A stretch of DNA of 64,000 nucleotides. It comes from Planobispora longispora. Its GTDB lineage: Bacteria > Actinomycetota > Actinomycetes > Streptosporangiales > Streptosporangiaceae. Where the stretch lies: NCBI RefSeq assembly GCF_016863135.1, contig NZ_BOOH01000068.1, forward strand, positions 1-64,000, given 5' to 3'. A program made the translations under genes and the position numbers. Each line of letters begins with the position of its first letter. Position 1 is the stretch's first letter. The notes below the pieces were generated by a model. It ran no database searches and was not told the DNA's origin. It worked only from the letters and a program-made list of their open reading frames with translations. This document shows positions 44,199-51,689 of this stretch, one piece after another.

Positions 44199-45116
44199 TC
44201 AGCAGGAGAGCCGCAGCAGGACGGCGATCAGCACCGCGCCGAGCAGCGGCGTCATGAGCAGCGCGGCCGTGGCGCTCGCCGATGACCGGCAGGCGCAGGT
44301 CCCCCGCTCGAGGCGGGCGATCCGCTGTTCCAGCCGCTGCCGGGGACCGGCGTTCGCCCCCAGGTCGCGGGGCTGGAGCGGGGCGGGGGCGAGCAGGCGC
44401 AGCGCGCCGATCACCGGGACCGGGCCGTGGCGGCGGGCGGCGGCGTCGTCGGCGGCCATCTCCACCAGGGCGGGCAGTTCGGCACGGGCCCGCCGTACGG
44501 TGCGCGACCAGGGCAGCGCGGTGCCCAGGGCGTCGACCACGGCCAGCAGCAGGTGGTGGCGGTGGCGCAGGTGGGCGCGTTCGTGCTCCAGTACGGCCGC
44601 GACCTGCAGCGCGTCGAGCCGTTCCAGGGTCCCGGTGGTCATCACGATCGGCCGGAACCGACCGGGCAGGCAGTAGACGAACGGGGCGGGATGCTCGATC
44701 AGGCGGACGTCGGCCGGCTCCTCGGGATGGCGGGCGACCAGGCTGACCATCTCACGGTGCTTCCTGCGGCCGGCGATCGTACGGCTCACGCGGGCCGTCC
44801 CCCGGCCCAGCCCCCACGCCACGACCCCCGCCGACAGGGCGGCGACCGCGAGCGTGCCCAGCTCCCCGGTGTGAGCGTGGCCGGGCAGGCAGGAGCGGAG
44901 GTGCTCGATCCAGGTGTGCAGCGGTCCCGGCGGCCAGGCCAGCAGCAGGATCAGCAGCGTCAGCAGCACGAGGACGGCGCCGGCCAGGGCGCTGGTCCAC
45001 AGCGCCACCGCGACGGCCGGATGGCGGCGCGTCCACCTCGCCCGGGCCAGCGCGGGGCCAGTCACGTGCCCGGTCAGATAGGCGAGGACGGCCAGCGCCA
45101 CGATGTTCCCGGCCAC
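44199..45116 (-). CDS. M56-family membrane metallopeptidase (BlaR1/MecR1-like, short)
   Basis: The 305-residue protein has about four membrane segments (near 4-22, 35-60, 86-104 and at the C-terminus). The zinc motif HERAH at 178-182 lies inside a hydrophobic environment, as in M56 peptidases. It is much shorter than BlaR1: the extracellular penicillin-binding sensor is missing. The ligand must therefore be sensed otherwise. The upstream BlaI-type repressor (6-nt gap) is the expected proteolysis target, giving a compact derepression switch. Such pairs are common in actinobacteria. Confidence 0.9.
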   Translation of the reverse strand: MAGNIVALAVLAYLTGHVTGPALARARWTRRHPAVAVALWTSALAGAVLVLLTLLILLLAWPPGPLHTWIEHLRSCLPGHAHTGELGTLAVAALSAGVVAWGLGRGTARVSRTIAGRRKHREMVSLVARHPEEPADVRLIEHPAPFVYCLPGRFRPIVMTTGTLERLDALQVAAVLEHERAHLRHRHHLLLAVVDALGTALPWSRTVRRARAELPALVEMAADDAAARRHGPVPVIGALRLLAPAPLQPRDLGANAGPRQRLEQRIARLERGTCACRSSASATAALLMTPLLGAVLIAVLLRLSC

Positions 45117-45122
45117 CGGGAC

Positions 45123-45503
45123 TCACCCGTCTTCGCCGGGACGGGAGGACCGGCCGGTCAGCGCGTCGAGGAGCCGCTGCGCGTCACCGGGCTCGACGCT
45201 CTCGGCGAATCTCGCCAGGACGGGACCGCGGTCGGGAAGATCGGACAGGGCGGCGAGCATGACGGCGACGACGTGCTCCTCGCGGGTGCGCACCGGCGCG
45301 TAGACGAACGCGACGCCGCTGCGGCTGCGCGTCAGGAGGCCTTTGCGGGCGAGCCGGTCGGCGACGGTCTGGACCGTCGTGTAGGCCAGGGGCTGTTCCC
45401 TCCCCTCGTTGACCGGCGCCAGCAGCTCACGGACCGAGAGCGGGCGGCCCGCCGCCCACAGCCCATCCATGATCGCCTGTTCGAGTGGCCCGAACCCTCC
45501 CAT
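45123..45503 (-). CDS. BlaI/MecI/CopY-family repressor
   Basis: The 126-residue protein has the BlaI winged helix: ILD-like GPLEQAIMDGLW start, RPLSVREL, AYTTVQTVADRLARKGLL, and a C-terminal dimerisation helix. It should bind as a dimer to its own promoter and be cleaved or released through the M56 peptidase encoded next. A near-direct repeat CCGCYGCCYGTCAC lies 54 and 73 nt upstream of the start (45557-45570, 45576-45589) and may be its site. No beta-lactamase gene is nearby, so the regulon is unknown. Confidence 0.92.
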   Translation of the reverse strand: MGGFGPLEQAIMDGLWAAGRPLSVRELLAPVNEGREQPLAYTTVQTVADRLARKGLLTRSRSGVAFVYAPVRTREEHVVAVMLAALSDLPDRGPVLARFAESVEPGDAQRLLDALTGRSSRPGEDG

Positions 45504-45556
45504 CCCGCCTCACCCTCCTGCGGTTCGTCGGCGCGCCGGATCCCGGAGCGTTGGAT

Positions 45557-45589
45557 CCGCTGCCCGTCACATAATCCGCCGCCTGTCAC
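45557..45589. promoter_or_regulatory. Imperfect direct repeat upstream of the BlaI gene
   Basis: Two copies of CCGCYGCCYGTCAC, 19 nt apart, precede the BlaI-type gene. They are direct rather than inverted, unlike classical BlaI operators, so the assignment is weak. Confidence 0.3.
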
Positions 45590-45656
45590 GAAGTCGCGGC
45601 TTTGTCCTCATCCGGACAATATTGGGTCCCGCCTCCCCGCGTCGGGGAAACCGCTG

Positions 45657-46148
45657 TCAGCCGTGCTCGGCGTGCTCGCCGTGGTCGCTCACCTGGGCGT
45701 CGAACCAGGCGTGCAGGGCCGTCACCAGGGCGGGGTCGGAGGTGGTGTAGGTGAGTCCGGCGCCGTCGGCGAGCTCCTCGTAGGAGACCGCGATCCGCCG
45801 GTAGCCGGCCGACAGCTCGCGCAGGCCCGGCATCCGCTCGCCGTGGATGGAGGCGGGGTCGCCGAAGTCGCCGCGGCCGAACCGGGCGGCCTCCTCGGTG
45901 AGGTGCTCGCGGATCAGGCGGACCTGCGAGGCGTCGGCGGGATCGTCGGCGGTGACGGTCTGCACTCCCCCGTCGCCGGCCTTGGTGAACCGGTGTGTGG
46001 TGCGGTCCAGGTCGAACGGCATGACGGTGCGGCCCTTGGCCGCCACCTCCCGCCGGCGGTCCTCGCCGGTCAGCGTGATCAGTGCGATCGCCGCCGCCGC
46101 GGCGACGATGACGGCGGTAATGATGATCGCGATGCGGTTACGGTTCAT
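45657..46148 (-). CDS. Membrane-anchored small protein of unknown function
   Basis: The 163-residue protein has an N-terminal membrane anchor or uncleaved signal (about 5-26) and an extracytoplasmic alpha/beta domain. The segments GVQTVTADDPADASQVRLIREHLTEE and the C-terminal YEELADGAGLTYTTSDPALVTALHAWFDAQ match a recurrent actinobacterial secreted family with no assigned function. The start overlaps the end of the marR-type gene by 11 nt, so the two form an operon. It ends in a His-containing tail (DHGEHAEHG) that might bind metal. Confidence 0.78.
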   Translation of the reverse strand: MNRNRIAIIITAVIVAAAAAIALITLTGEDRRREVAAKGRTVMPFDLDRTTHRFTKAGDGGVQTVTADDPADASQVRLIREHLTEEAARFGRGDFGDPASIHGERMPGLRELSAGYRRIAVSYEELADGAGLTYTTSDPALVTALHAWFDAQVSDHGEHAEHG

Positions 46149-46569
46149 CGACGGCCTCCGTGAGCAGGGCGAGCGCGCGCAGGACCGCGTCGCGTTCGCC
46201 GGCGGGGATGCGCTCCAGCGCGGCGCCGAAGCGGGCCCGGCGGGCGGCGGCCAGGTTCTGGGCGGCCTGGTGGCCCTGGGGCGTGAGCCGCACCAGAACG
46301 CCGCGGCCGTCGTCGGGGGCGGCGCTCCGTTCGGCCCAGCCCCGCCGGACCAGCTGGGTGACGATGCGGCTGGTGGTGCTCTTCTCCAGCCGCAGCCGCT
46401 GCACGAGCTCGACCTGCCGCAGCTCCCCCTCGTGGGCGAGCTCGCCCAGCGCGTGGGCCTCGGAGGTCGGGACCGGCGTGCCGCACGGGGTGCGGTCCGG
46501 CTGGTGCAGGCCGAAGACGCGGACGAACCGGGCCACGGCCTCCTGAAGATCTGACGCCTCATCGGACAT
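46138..46569 (-). CDS. MarR-family transcriptional regulator
   Basis: The 143-residue protein (ATG 46569) has the MarR winged helix: LRQVELVQRLRLEKSTTSRIVTQLVRRGW, the wing DDGRGVLVRLTPQG, and flanking dimerisation helices. Directly upstream of the start codon is an array of AACCA/TGGTT palindromes with 21-bp spacing, the obvious autoregulatory site. It is cotranscribed with the anchored protein gene downstream. Confidence 0.92.
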   Translation of the reverse strand: MSDEASDLQEAVARFVRVFGLHQPDRTPCGTPVPTSEAHALGELAHEGELRQVELVQRLRLEKSTTSRIVTQLVRRGWAERSAAPDDGRGVLVRLTPQGHQAAQNLAAARRARFGAALERIPAGERDAVLRALALLTEAVDEP

Positions 46570-46653
46570 GGTTCGACCATACAACCATCTGGTTCAGCTA
46601 AACAACCATCTGGTTCGACTACGCAACCATCTGGATCGACCATACGATCACTC
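46570..46653. promoter_or_regulatory. Phased palindromic operator array of the MarR gene
   Basis: Four 21-bp direct repeats abut the start codon (46570-46590, 46591-46611, 46612-46632, 46633-46653, the last decayed). Their junctions create palindromes AACCATCTGGTT at 46583-46594 and 46604-46615, and AACCATCTGGAT at 46625-46636. A related ATGGT/ACCAT palindrome covers 46568-46580, overlapping the start codon. The exact 21-bp phase puts all sites on one face of the helix. Confidence 0.75.
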
Positions 46654-46764
46654 GCCGGAGTTTCCCCGCGTCCGGGCGGTCCTCCCCCGGAGTCCCCCTG
46701 CGAATCGAGCACGAACGGCCTTCAAGATCCCGGTTTTCGGTCCGGGCGCACTATACTTCGCGGC

Positions 46765-47382
46765 ATGTCGGGTGATCTGGTGCCGGAACGCCGTGACCTC
46801 CGCGTCTCACACGAGGAGCGCGATCAGGTCGTGGAGCAGCTCAGAGTCGCCGCCGGCGACGGCCGTCTCACGATGGACGAGCTCGGCGAGCGACTCGAGG
46901 TGGCACTGGCCGCGCGCACGTACGGCGAGCTCGAAGTGGTCCTGCGGGACCTGCCGGCCGCTTCCGGCGCCGCCGCCCGGACCCCCGTCCCGGTCTCCAA
47001 GGAGCTCATCCAGCTGAAGACCGGCAGCGGCCACATCCGGCGGGACGGGGTGTGGACGGTGCCGCGCCGCATGGAGGTGGAGATCGGCAGCGGGCATGCG
47101 GTTCTCGACCTCACCCAGGCCGTCATCGCGCAGCCGGCCCTGGATCTCTCGGTCACGATCGGCAGCGGCCAGCTGCTGGTGATCGTGCCGCCCGGCGTGG
47201 CGGCGGACGTCGACAGCGTCACGGTCCGCAGCGGCACCGTCCGGCAGCGCGTGCGGCTCGACCCCGGCACGCCGGTCAAGCTGCTGATCACTGTGTCGGG
47301 CTCGGTGAAGAGCGGAAACGTCGTCGTCCGGCGGCCGCGCCGCAGTTTCTGGGACTGGCTGCGCCGCCGCCCGCTCCCCTGA
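46765..47382 (+). CDS. DUF1707 (SHOCT-like) domain protein
   Basis: The 205-residue protein begins with the DUF1707 helix pair (RVSHEERDQVVEQLRVAAGDGRL then MDELGERLEVALAARTYGEL; about 12-60). A C-terminal beta-rich region (about 80-190) has repeating strands containing GSGHI, GSGHA, GSGQL and SGSVKSG, compatible with a short beta-solenoid or putative adhesin-like (DUF4097) fold. Its role is unknown. TATACT at 46752-46757 lies 7 nt before the ATG, suggesting a leaderless transcript. Confidence 0.85.
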   Translation: MSGDLVPERRDLRVSHEERDQVVEQLRVAAGDGRLTMDELGERLEVALAARTYGELEVVLRDLPAASGAAARTPVPVSKELIQLKTGSGHIRRDGVWTVPRRMEVEIGSGHAVLDLTQAVIAQPALDLSVTIGSGQLLVIVPPGVAADVDSVTVRSGTVRQRVRLDPGTPVKLLITVSGSVKSGNVVVRRPRRSFWDWLRRRPLP

Positions 47383-47628
47383 GGGCTCACGCCGCGACCG
47401 CCCCTGACCGGGATCGCCGCCTGTCGCCCGCCGGCCGGAGGAGCGGCTCTCCCGCATCCCGGACCGAGCCGAAACCCGTAGGGCTCACCCCCAGGCCGCA
47501 CAGACCGGCCGGATGCGGCCGCCTCCCGCGCCTCGGCACGGACGGTCAGGCATACCCCCTCCCCGTACGGACGTCCCGCCGATAGCGGATTCCCGGATGA
47601 CGCCGCCCTCCGAAAGTTCGTTTGCCTC
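47383..47628. other. Non-coding stretch before the DUF4396 promoter
   Basis: The 306-nt gap 47383-47688 shows no supported ORF. The first 240 nt carry no recognisable element; the last part holds the promoter and the metal-type palindrome listed separately. Confidence 0.5.
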
Positions 47629-47645
47629 ATACCCCCAGGGGGTAT
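47629..47645 (+). promoter_or_regulatory. CsoR/RcnR-type metal operator in the DUF4396 promoter
   Basis: ATACCCCCAGGGGGTAT is a perfect palindrome of the TACCCCnGGGGTA class bound by copper-sensing CsoR and related repressors. It lies between a possible -35 (TTTGCC, 47621-47626) and -10 (TATCTT, 47645-47650), so bound repressor would block polymerase. No csoR gene is in the window. Confidence 0.75.
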
Positions 47646-47688
47646 ATCTTGGGCATGTCAGTTCCGATCGACGGAGGAGGCGACCGCC

Positions 47689-48336
47689 ATGGCGGAACCG
47701 ATACAGCGCACCGAGCACCCGGGGCACGGGGCACACCCCGGCCACGGGCGGCACGAGGGGCAGCACCACGATCACGGGCAGCACGACCACGCGCGGCACG
47801 GCGGACAGGACGAGCACCGCAGCCACGACGAGCACCGCGGACACGAAGGACACGGGCACGGGGAGCACGGGCACCACGCGCACGCGGACCACCCCGCGAA
47901 GACGACCTGGCGGATGGCCGCCTCGGCCACCCTGCACTGCCTCACCGGATGCGCCATCGGCGAGGTCCTCGGCCTGGTCATCGGCACCGCGCTGGGCTGG
48001 TCCACCGCGCCCACCATCGCCACGGCCGTCGCGCTGGCCTTCTTCTTCGGCTACCTGCTCACCCTGATCCCGCTGCGCCGCGCCGGGGTGGCCTGGGGCG
48101 CCGCCGTCAAGCTCGCCCTGGCCGCCGACACCGTCTCCATCATCGTGATGGAGATCGTCGACAACGGCGTCATGCTGGTCATCCCCGGCGCGATGGACGC
48201 CGGTCTGACCAGCGGCCTGTTCTGGGGGGCGCTGGCCTTCGCCTTCCTGGTGGCCTTCCTGGTCACCACCCCGGTCAACAAGTGGATCATCGGCCGGGGC
48301 AAGGGCCACGCCGTCGTCCACGCCTACCACCACTGA
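47689..48336 (+). CDS. DUF4396-family membrane protein with His-rich N-terminus
   Basis: The 215-residue protein starts at ATG 47689 behind GGAGGAGG. The first 68 residues hold about 22 histidines in HG, HD and HE pairs, a metal-binding tail. Four hydrophobic segments follow (about 78-100, 105-125, 130-155, 175-200), matching the DUF4396 domain with CLTGCAIGEVLGL and NGVMLVIPGAMDAG. With the CsoR-like operator just upstream it is very likely a metal-responsive (copper or nickel) membrane protein. Transport versus storage cannot be decided. Confidence 0.87.
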   Translation: MAEPIQRTEHPGHGAHPGHGRHEGQHHDHGQHDHARHGGQDEHRSHDEHRGHEGHGHGEHGHHAHADHPAKTTWRMAASATLHCLTGCAIGEVLGLVIGTALGWSTAPTIATAVALAFFFGYLLTLIPLRRAGVAWGAAVKLALAADTVSIIVMEIVDNGVMLVIPGAMDAGLTSGLFWGALAFAFLVAFLVTTPVNKWIIGRGKGHAVVHAYHH

Positions 48337-48343
48337 TCGCCAC

Positions 48344-48373
48344 CGGCTCCTCCCCCGTCGCGGGGCGGAGCCG
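48344..48373 (+). terminator. Terminator hairpin after the DUF4396 gene
   Basis: CGGCTCC (48344-48350) pairs with GGAGCCG (48367-48373), continued by CCCC/GGGG across one mismatch, 8 nt after the stop. The rest of the gap to 48483 is GC-rich without a gene. Confidence 0.65.
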
Positions 48374-48482
48374 AGTTGCGCATCCGCAGCCCAGAGGGCG
48401 TCGCCGCGCGACTCCCCCGCTGCCGCCGCACGGCTCCGTCCCCGCTGCGGCCCCTGCCGCTGCGCGGTCCCGCTGCCGCCTC

Positions 48483-48959
48483 TCAGGCCAGGGCGTACAT
48501 GCGGATGGCGACGACGTCCTCTCTCTCCGCGCGGGCGAGACCGACGAAGACGGTCTCGGCGAGCCACCGGTGCGCCGGCGCGTCGGTGCGGAAGGTGGGC
48601 GAGGTGCGGTAGTACACGCCGGCCGCGGAGACCTGCAGGTCGCCGTCGTACTGGTCGGGGCTCTGCCCGCCCTCGTGGTAGTACCCGCGGTTGACGATGT
48701 CGATGACGGCGCCGTCCTCCGCCCGGAGAAGGTAGCGGGCGTCCAGTTCGCAGACGCGGCCGCGGGTGTTCGACCAGTCACCGCCACCGGGCAGGACGGT
48801 CCCGCGCAGCATCGGGCCGTCCACCGTTCCGCCGATGATCGGGGTGAACTCGGTCTTCTCGCCGTCTCCGTGCCCGACGTGCAGGGTGGGAGAGAGCTCG
48901 GCGCGGATCTCGAACGCGAAGGTCAGGGCGGGGGTGAATGAGGCGTGGCCCTCAGGCAT
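48483..48959 (-). CDS. DUF3237 family protein
   Basis: I start at ATG 48959 (AAGGAG at 6-nt spacing), giving 158 residues; two further in-frame ATGs with a similar ribosome site lie 30 and 42 nt upstream because the initiation region is duplicated. The sequence follows the DUF3237 pattern (LTFAFEIRAEL, IIGGTVDGPMLRGTVLPGGGDW, YLLRAEDGAVIDIVNRGYY), a small beta-barrel-like family of unknown function often found beside hydrolases and dehydrogenases. It is the last gene of the transporter-hydrolase operon. Confidence 0.88.
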   Translation of the reverse strand: MPEGHASFTPALTFAFEIRAELSPTLHVGHGDGEKTEFTPIIGGTVDGPMLRGTVLPGGGDWSNTRGRVCELDARYLLRAEDGAVIDIVNRGYYHEGGQSPDQYDGDLQVSAAGVYYRTSPTFRTDAPAHRWLAETVFVGLARAEREDVVAIRMYALA

Positions 48960-48960
48960 G

Positions 48961-49020
48961 TTCGGCTCCTTGGAAATGGTGTCAGGCATGTTCGGCTCCA
49001 TGGGACTGGTGTCAGGGATT
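48961..49020 (-). repeat. 30-bp tandem duplication spanning RBS and start codon
   Basis: The blocks 48961-48990 and 48991-49020 are about 80 percent identical and each carries, on the minus strand, GGAGCCGAACATG. The duplication lies at the junction of the CocE and DUF3237 genes and offers staggered translation starts. Confidence 0.75.
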
Positions 49021-50712
49021 GTCACCGCGGCGCCCGTGCGCCTGCCGCAGCTGTTCGGGCTGCCACGCGCCGATGCGCAGGCAGGAGGGGCGAGGGCCGC
49101 CCAGGGCGATCTCCCTGGTGACCGGCTCGCCGGGCAGGCTGTCCCACGGGTCGGTTCCGTCGGGGGCTTCGGGCACGTAGTCGGGGAAGTCGCTGCTCAT
49201 GATGTCGAGCGCGAGACGGTGCCCGGCGCGCAGCCGGTAGGCGATGCTCTGCAGGTCCACGACGGTTTCCTCCCCCGCCGCGGGAACGTCGAGCCGTACC
49301 TGCCCCTTCGCGATGAGGAACGCGGCCCCGTCGGGCGCCGTGTCCAGCAGACGCGCGTGGACGTGCGCGCCGGCGGGGGCGGTGAGCCGCAGCAGCAGGG
49401 TGACCGTGCCGATCAGGTCGGTGTCCTGCCCGGCGGCGGGACCGGTGAAGCGGAGCACGTCCTCGCGCTGACCAACGGGGCTCAGGTCCGACCGGTCGAA
49501 CAGGGAGGCGAAGGGGTTCACCCCGGCCGAGGGGACCGGGTCGGACGGGTCGTGGGTCCACCGCAGCAGGCTCTCTTCCGGCGCCGCCTCGGTGGTCAGG
49601 CGCGGGGAGAGGCCCGGGGACAGGTAGTACTCGAGGTCGGACGCCTGCCGGGGCGGCCAGGTGTCGCTCTCGTTCCACTCTCCGTGGCAGACCTCGTAGC
49701 GCACGCGGGGCAGCGCCGCCAGGTCGCCGGAGCGGCCGAGGACGGCGTCGAAGAACTCGATCGCGGGGTCGAGGTACCGGGGCAGCATCCGGTCGAGGGC
49801 GGCGGGGTCGGCGCCGTGGTCGTCGCCCGGGGCGACGGGGGCGTGGCCCAGCCAGTAGTTCTCGTGGTCGATGGCCTCCAGGCGGAGGTAGAGGCGCTCG
49901 GCCCACTCCGGGTCCCGTGCCAGGGCGCGGACGTCGTGCCAGGACCAGATCGCGCAGTTGTCGAACCAGCCGATCGTGTACAGGGCCGGGACGGGACGGC
50001 TCTCGACCAGCGCCTTCACCGGGGGCGGGACGAACCGGGACCCGCCCGTGAACTCGGCGTCGAAGTTGGCCGAGCGCTTCCCGATCTGCTCGAAGAACCG
50101 CTCGAACGTCGCCCGCAGCGGGCGCCCGCTCCAGTCGGGCGCCCATTCGTAGCGGTCGGCGTCCACGTAGTGGGAGGCGAAGTAGAACTTCCGGGCCGTC
50201 TGCTCGACGTCCCGCGTGCCGTCGCCGTACTCCAGCACCATCGACAGCTGCGACCCCGTGACGCGGGGCGCGATGGCCTTGAGCGCGGGGTGGCCGCCGA
50301 TCGCCGCGGCGATGGTCGTGTAGCCGTAGTAGGAGTCCCCCCACATGACGACGTCCCCGTCGCACCACGGCTGCTCGGTGATCCACCGGATCGTGTCGTG
50401 CCCGTCCTCGACCTCGTGGAGACCGAACTCGGTCGCCCCCTCCGAGCGGTACTTGCCCCGGACGTCCTGGACGACGACGTGGTAGCCCCTGTCCAGGAAG
50501 TAACGGCTGATGACGGGCATGAAGCAGTAGACGCCGTTCTTGTCGTACGGCAGGCGGACCAGCACGACGGCCTGCGGGCGCGCCGCGGCCGGATCCGCCG
50601 CGCCGGCGAGGTAGACGTCGGCGGCCAGCCGGACCCCGTCCCGCATGGGGATCATGACCTGCTCGGCGTCCTGGGGCACGGCGCCCGGACCTACCTTGTT
50701 GATGGTCAGCAC
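49012..50712 (-). CDS. CocE/NonD-family (S15-like) hydrolase
   Basis: The 566-residue protein has the CocE layout: MRDGVRLAADVYL, VRLPYDKNG, the nucleophile Ser127 in GDSYYG, an acid/His pair near IDHENYWLGH, and a C-terminal jelly-roll domain (about 370-560). The family hydrolyses esters or acyl-dipeptides, cocaine esterase and X-Pro dipeptidyl peptidase being known members. No signal peptide is visible, so it is intracellular. It lies 86 nt after the ABC transporter ATPase and upstream of DUF3237, suggesting that the imported compound is its substrate. Confidence 0.9.
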   Translation of the reverse strand: MLTINKVGPGAVPQDAEQVMIPMRDGVRLAADVYLAGAADPAAARPQAVVLVRLPYDKNGVYCFMPVISRYFLDRGYHVVVQDVRGKYRSEGATEFGLHEVEDGHDTIRWITEQPWCDGDVVMWGDSYYGYTTIAAAIGGHPALKAIAPRVTGSQLSMVLEYGDGTRDVEQTARKFYFASHYVDADRYEWAPDWSGRPLRATFERFFEQIGKRSANFDAEFTGGSRFVPPPVKALVESRPVPALYTIGWFDNCAIWSWHDVRALARDPEWAERLYLRLEAIDHENYWLGHAPVAPGDDHGADPAALDRMLPRYLDPAIEFFDAVLGRSGDLAALPRVRYEVCHGEWNESDTWPPRQASDLEYYLSPGLSPRLTTEAAPEESLLRWTHDPSDPVPSAGVNPFASLFDRSDLSPVGQREDVLRFTGPAAGQDTDLIGTVTLLLRLTAPAGAHVHARLLDTAPDGAAFLIAKGQVRLDVPAAGEETVVDLQSIAYRLRAGHRLALDIMSSDFPDYVPEAPDGTDPWDSLPGEPVTREIALGGPRPSCLRIGAWQPEQLRQAHGRRGDNP

Positions 50713-50798
50713 GTGATGTCTCCGTGGTTCGGAAAGCGAGGGAAGCGAGAGGGAACGAGGAGGGGCGAGGAGGACGGCGGGAGCGGCGCGGCGGGGTC

Positions 50799-51677
50799 TC
50801 AGCGCAGGTCGAGCGCGCGGCGGTCCTGAACCACCCGGTCGAGGTCCCAGTCCGGCGAGGGGATCGAGTCGAGCAGCAGGCGGGTGTAGGGATGCTGGGG
50901 ACCGCGCAGGATCTGCTCGGTCTCGCCGCGCTCGACGATGCGGCCGTGCCGCATCACGATGGACGTGTCGGTGATGTAGCGCACGACCGCCAGGTCGTGG
51001 CTGACGAAGACGTACGAGATGCCGGTGTCCCGGCGCAGCTGGTCGAGCAGGGTGAGGATCTGGGCCTGGATCGAGACGTCGAGCGCGGCGACCGCCTCGT
51101 CCAGCACCAGGACGCGCGGCGCGATGCCGAGCGCGCGGGCGATCGCGGCCCGCTGCCGCTGCCCGCCGGACAGGTCGCGCGGGAGCGACTCCCCCGCGCG
51201 GCGGCTCAGCCCGACCTGGTCCAGGAGCTCGTCGACGCGGGCCTGGTGCTCCTTCCTGGAGCCCGGCGCGTGCAGCCGCAGGGGTTCCGCGATGGACCGG
51301 GCTATGGTCTGACGGGGGTCGAAGGAGCTGTACGGGTCCTGAAAGATCATCTGAAGCCGGCGGGCGTGCCGGAGACGCGCGCGGCGTGAATGTCCCTCGA
51401 TGACCTCGCCGTCGAGGGCGACGGTCCCCGAGGTCGGCTGCTCGAGCCCGGCGAGGATGCGGGCCGTGGTCGTCTTGCCCGATCCCGACTCGCCGACGAT
51501 CCCGAGCGAGGCGCCGGGCATCAGCTCGAAGCTCACGTCGTCCACCGCGGTGAAGTGCCCGAACTTCTTCACCAGGGACGTCACACTCAGCACGGGCGCG
51601 TTCACGGAGCCGCCCGCGTTCACGGAGCCGCCCGTGTCCACGAGGTCGCCTGCGTTCATGGAGTCACCTGCGTTCAC
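50799..51677 (-). CDS. Oligopeptide/dipeptide-type ABC transporter ATPase (second)
   Basis: I choose GTG 51677, overlapping the first ATPase stop by 4 nt (292 residues), but the first 30 residues come from an 18-bp tandem repeat with a start codon in nearly every unit, so the true start is uncertain. The ATPase core is complete: Walker A GESGSGKT, Q-loop MIFQDPYSSFDPR, signature LSGGQRQR, Walker B VLVLDEAVAALD, switch His in VSHDLAV. The LDEAVAALD form (Val-Ala instead of Pro-Thr) is a mild variant. This is the DppF/OppF-type subunit, though it lacks the usual C-terminal iron-sulfur Cys cluster. Confidence 0.92.
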   Translation of the reverse strand: MNAGDSMNAGDLVDTGGSVNAGGSVNAPVLSVTSLVKKFGHFTAVDDVSFELMPGASLGIVGESGSGKTTTARILAGLEQPTSGTVALDGEVIEGHSRRARLRHARRLQMIFQDPYSSFDPRQTIARSIAEPLRLHAPGSRKEHQARVDELLDQVGLSRRAGESLPRDLSGGQRQRAAIARALGIAPRVLVLDEAVAALDVSIQAQILTLLDQLRRDTGISYVFVSHDLAVVRYITDTSIVMRHGRIVERGETEQILRGPQHPYTRLLLDSIPSPDWDLDRVVQDRRALDLR

Positions 51678-51689
51678 GGGGTCACCTGT
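51600..51689 (-). repeat. 18-bp tandem repeat with a start codon per unit
   Basis: Five units (51600-51617, 51618-51635, 51636-51653, 51654-51671, 51672-51689) encode VNAGDS-like hexapeptides at the N-terminus of the second ATPase. The upstream units also contain AGGTGA next to GTG or ATG, so the ribosome site itself is repeated. Confidence 0.85.

Noticed and set aside
46570-46653. CRISPR array or iteron origin
   Set aside because: The 21-bp units are contiguous without unique spacers and lie on a promoter next to a MarR gene; no cas or rep genes are present.
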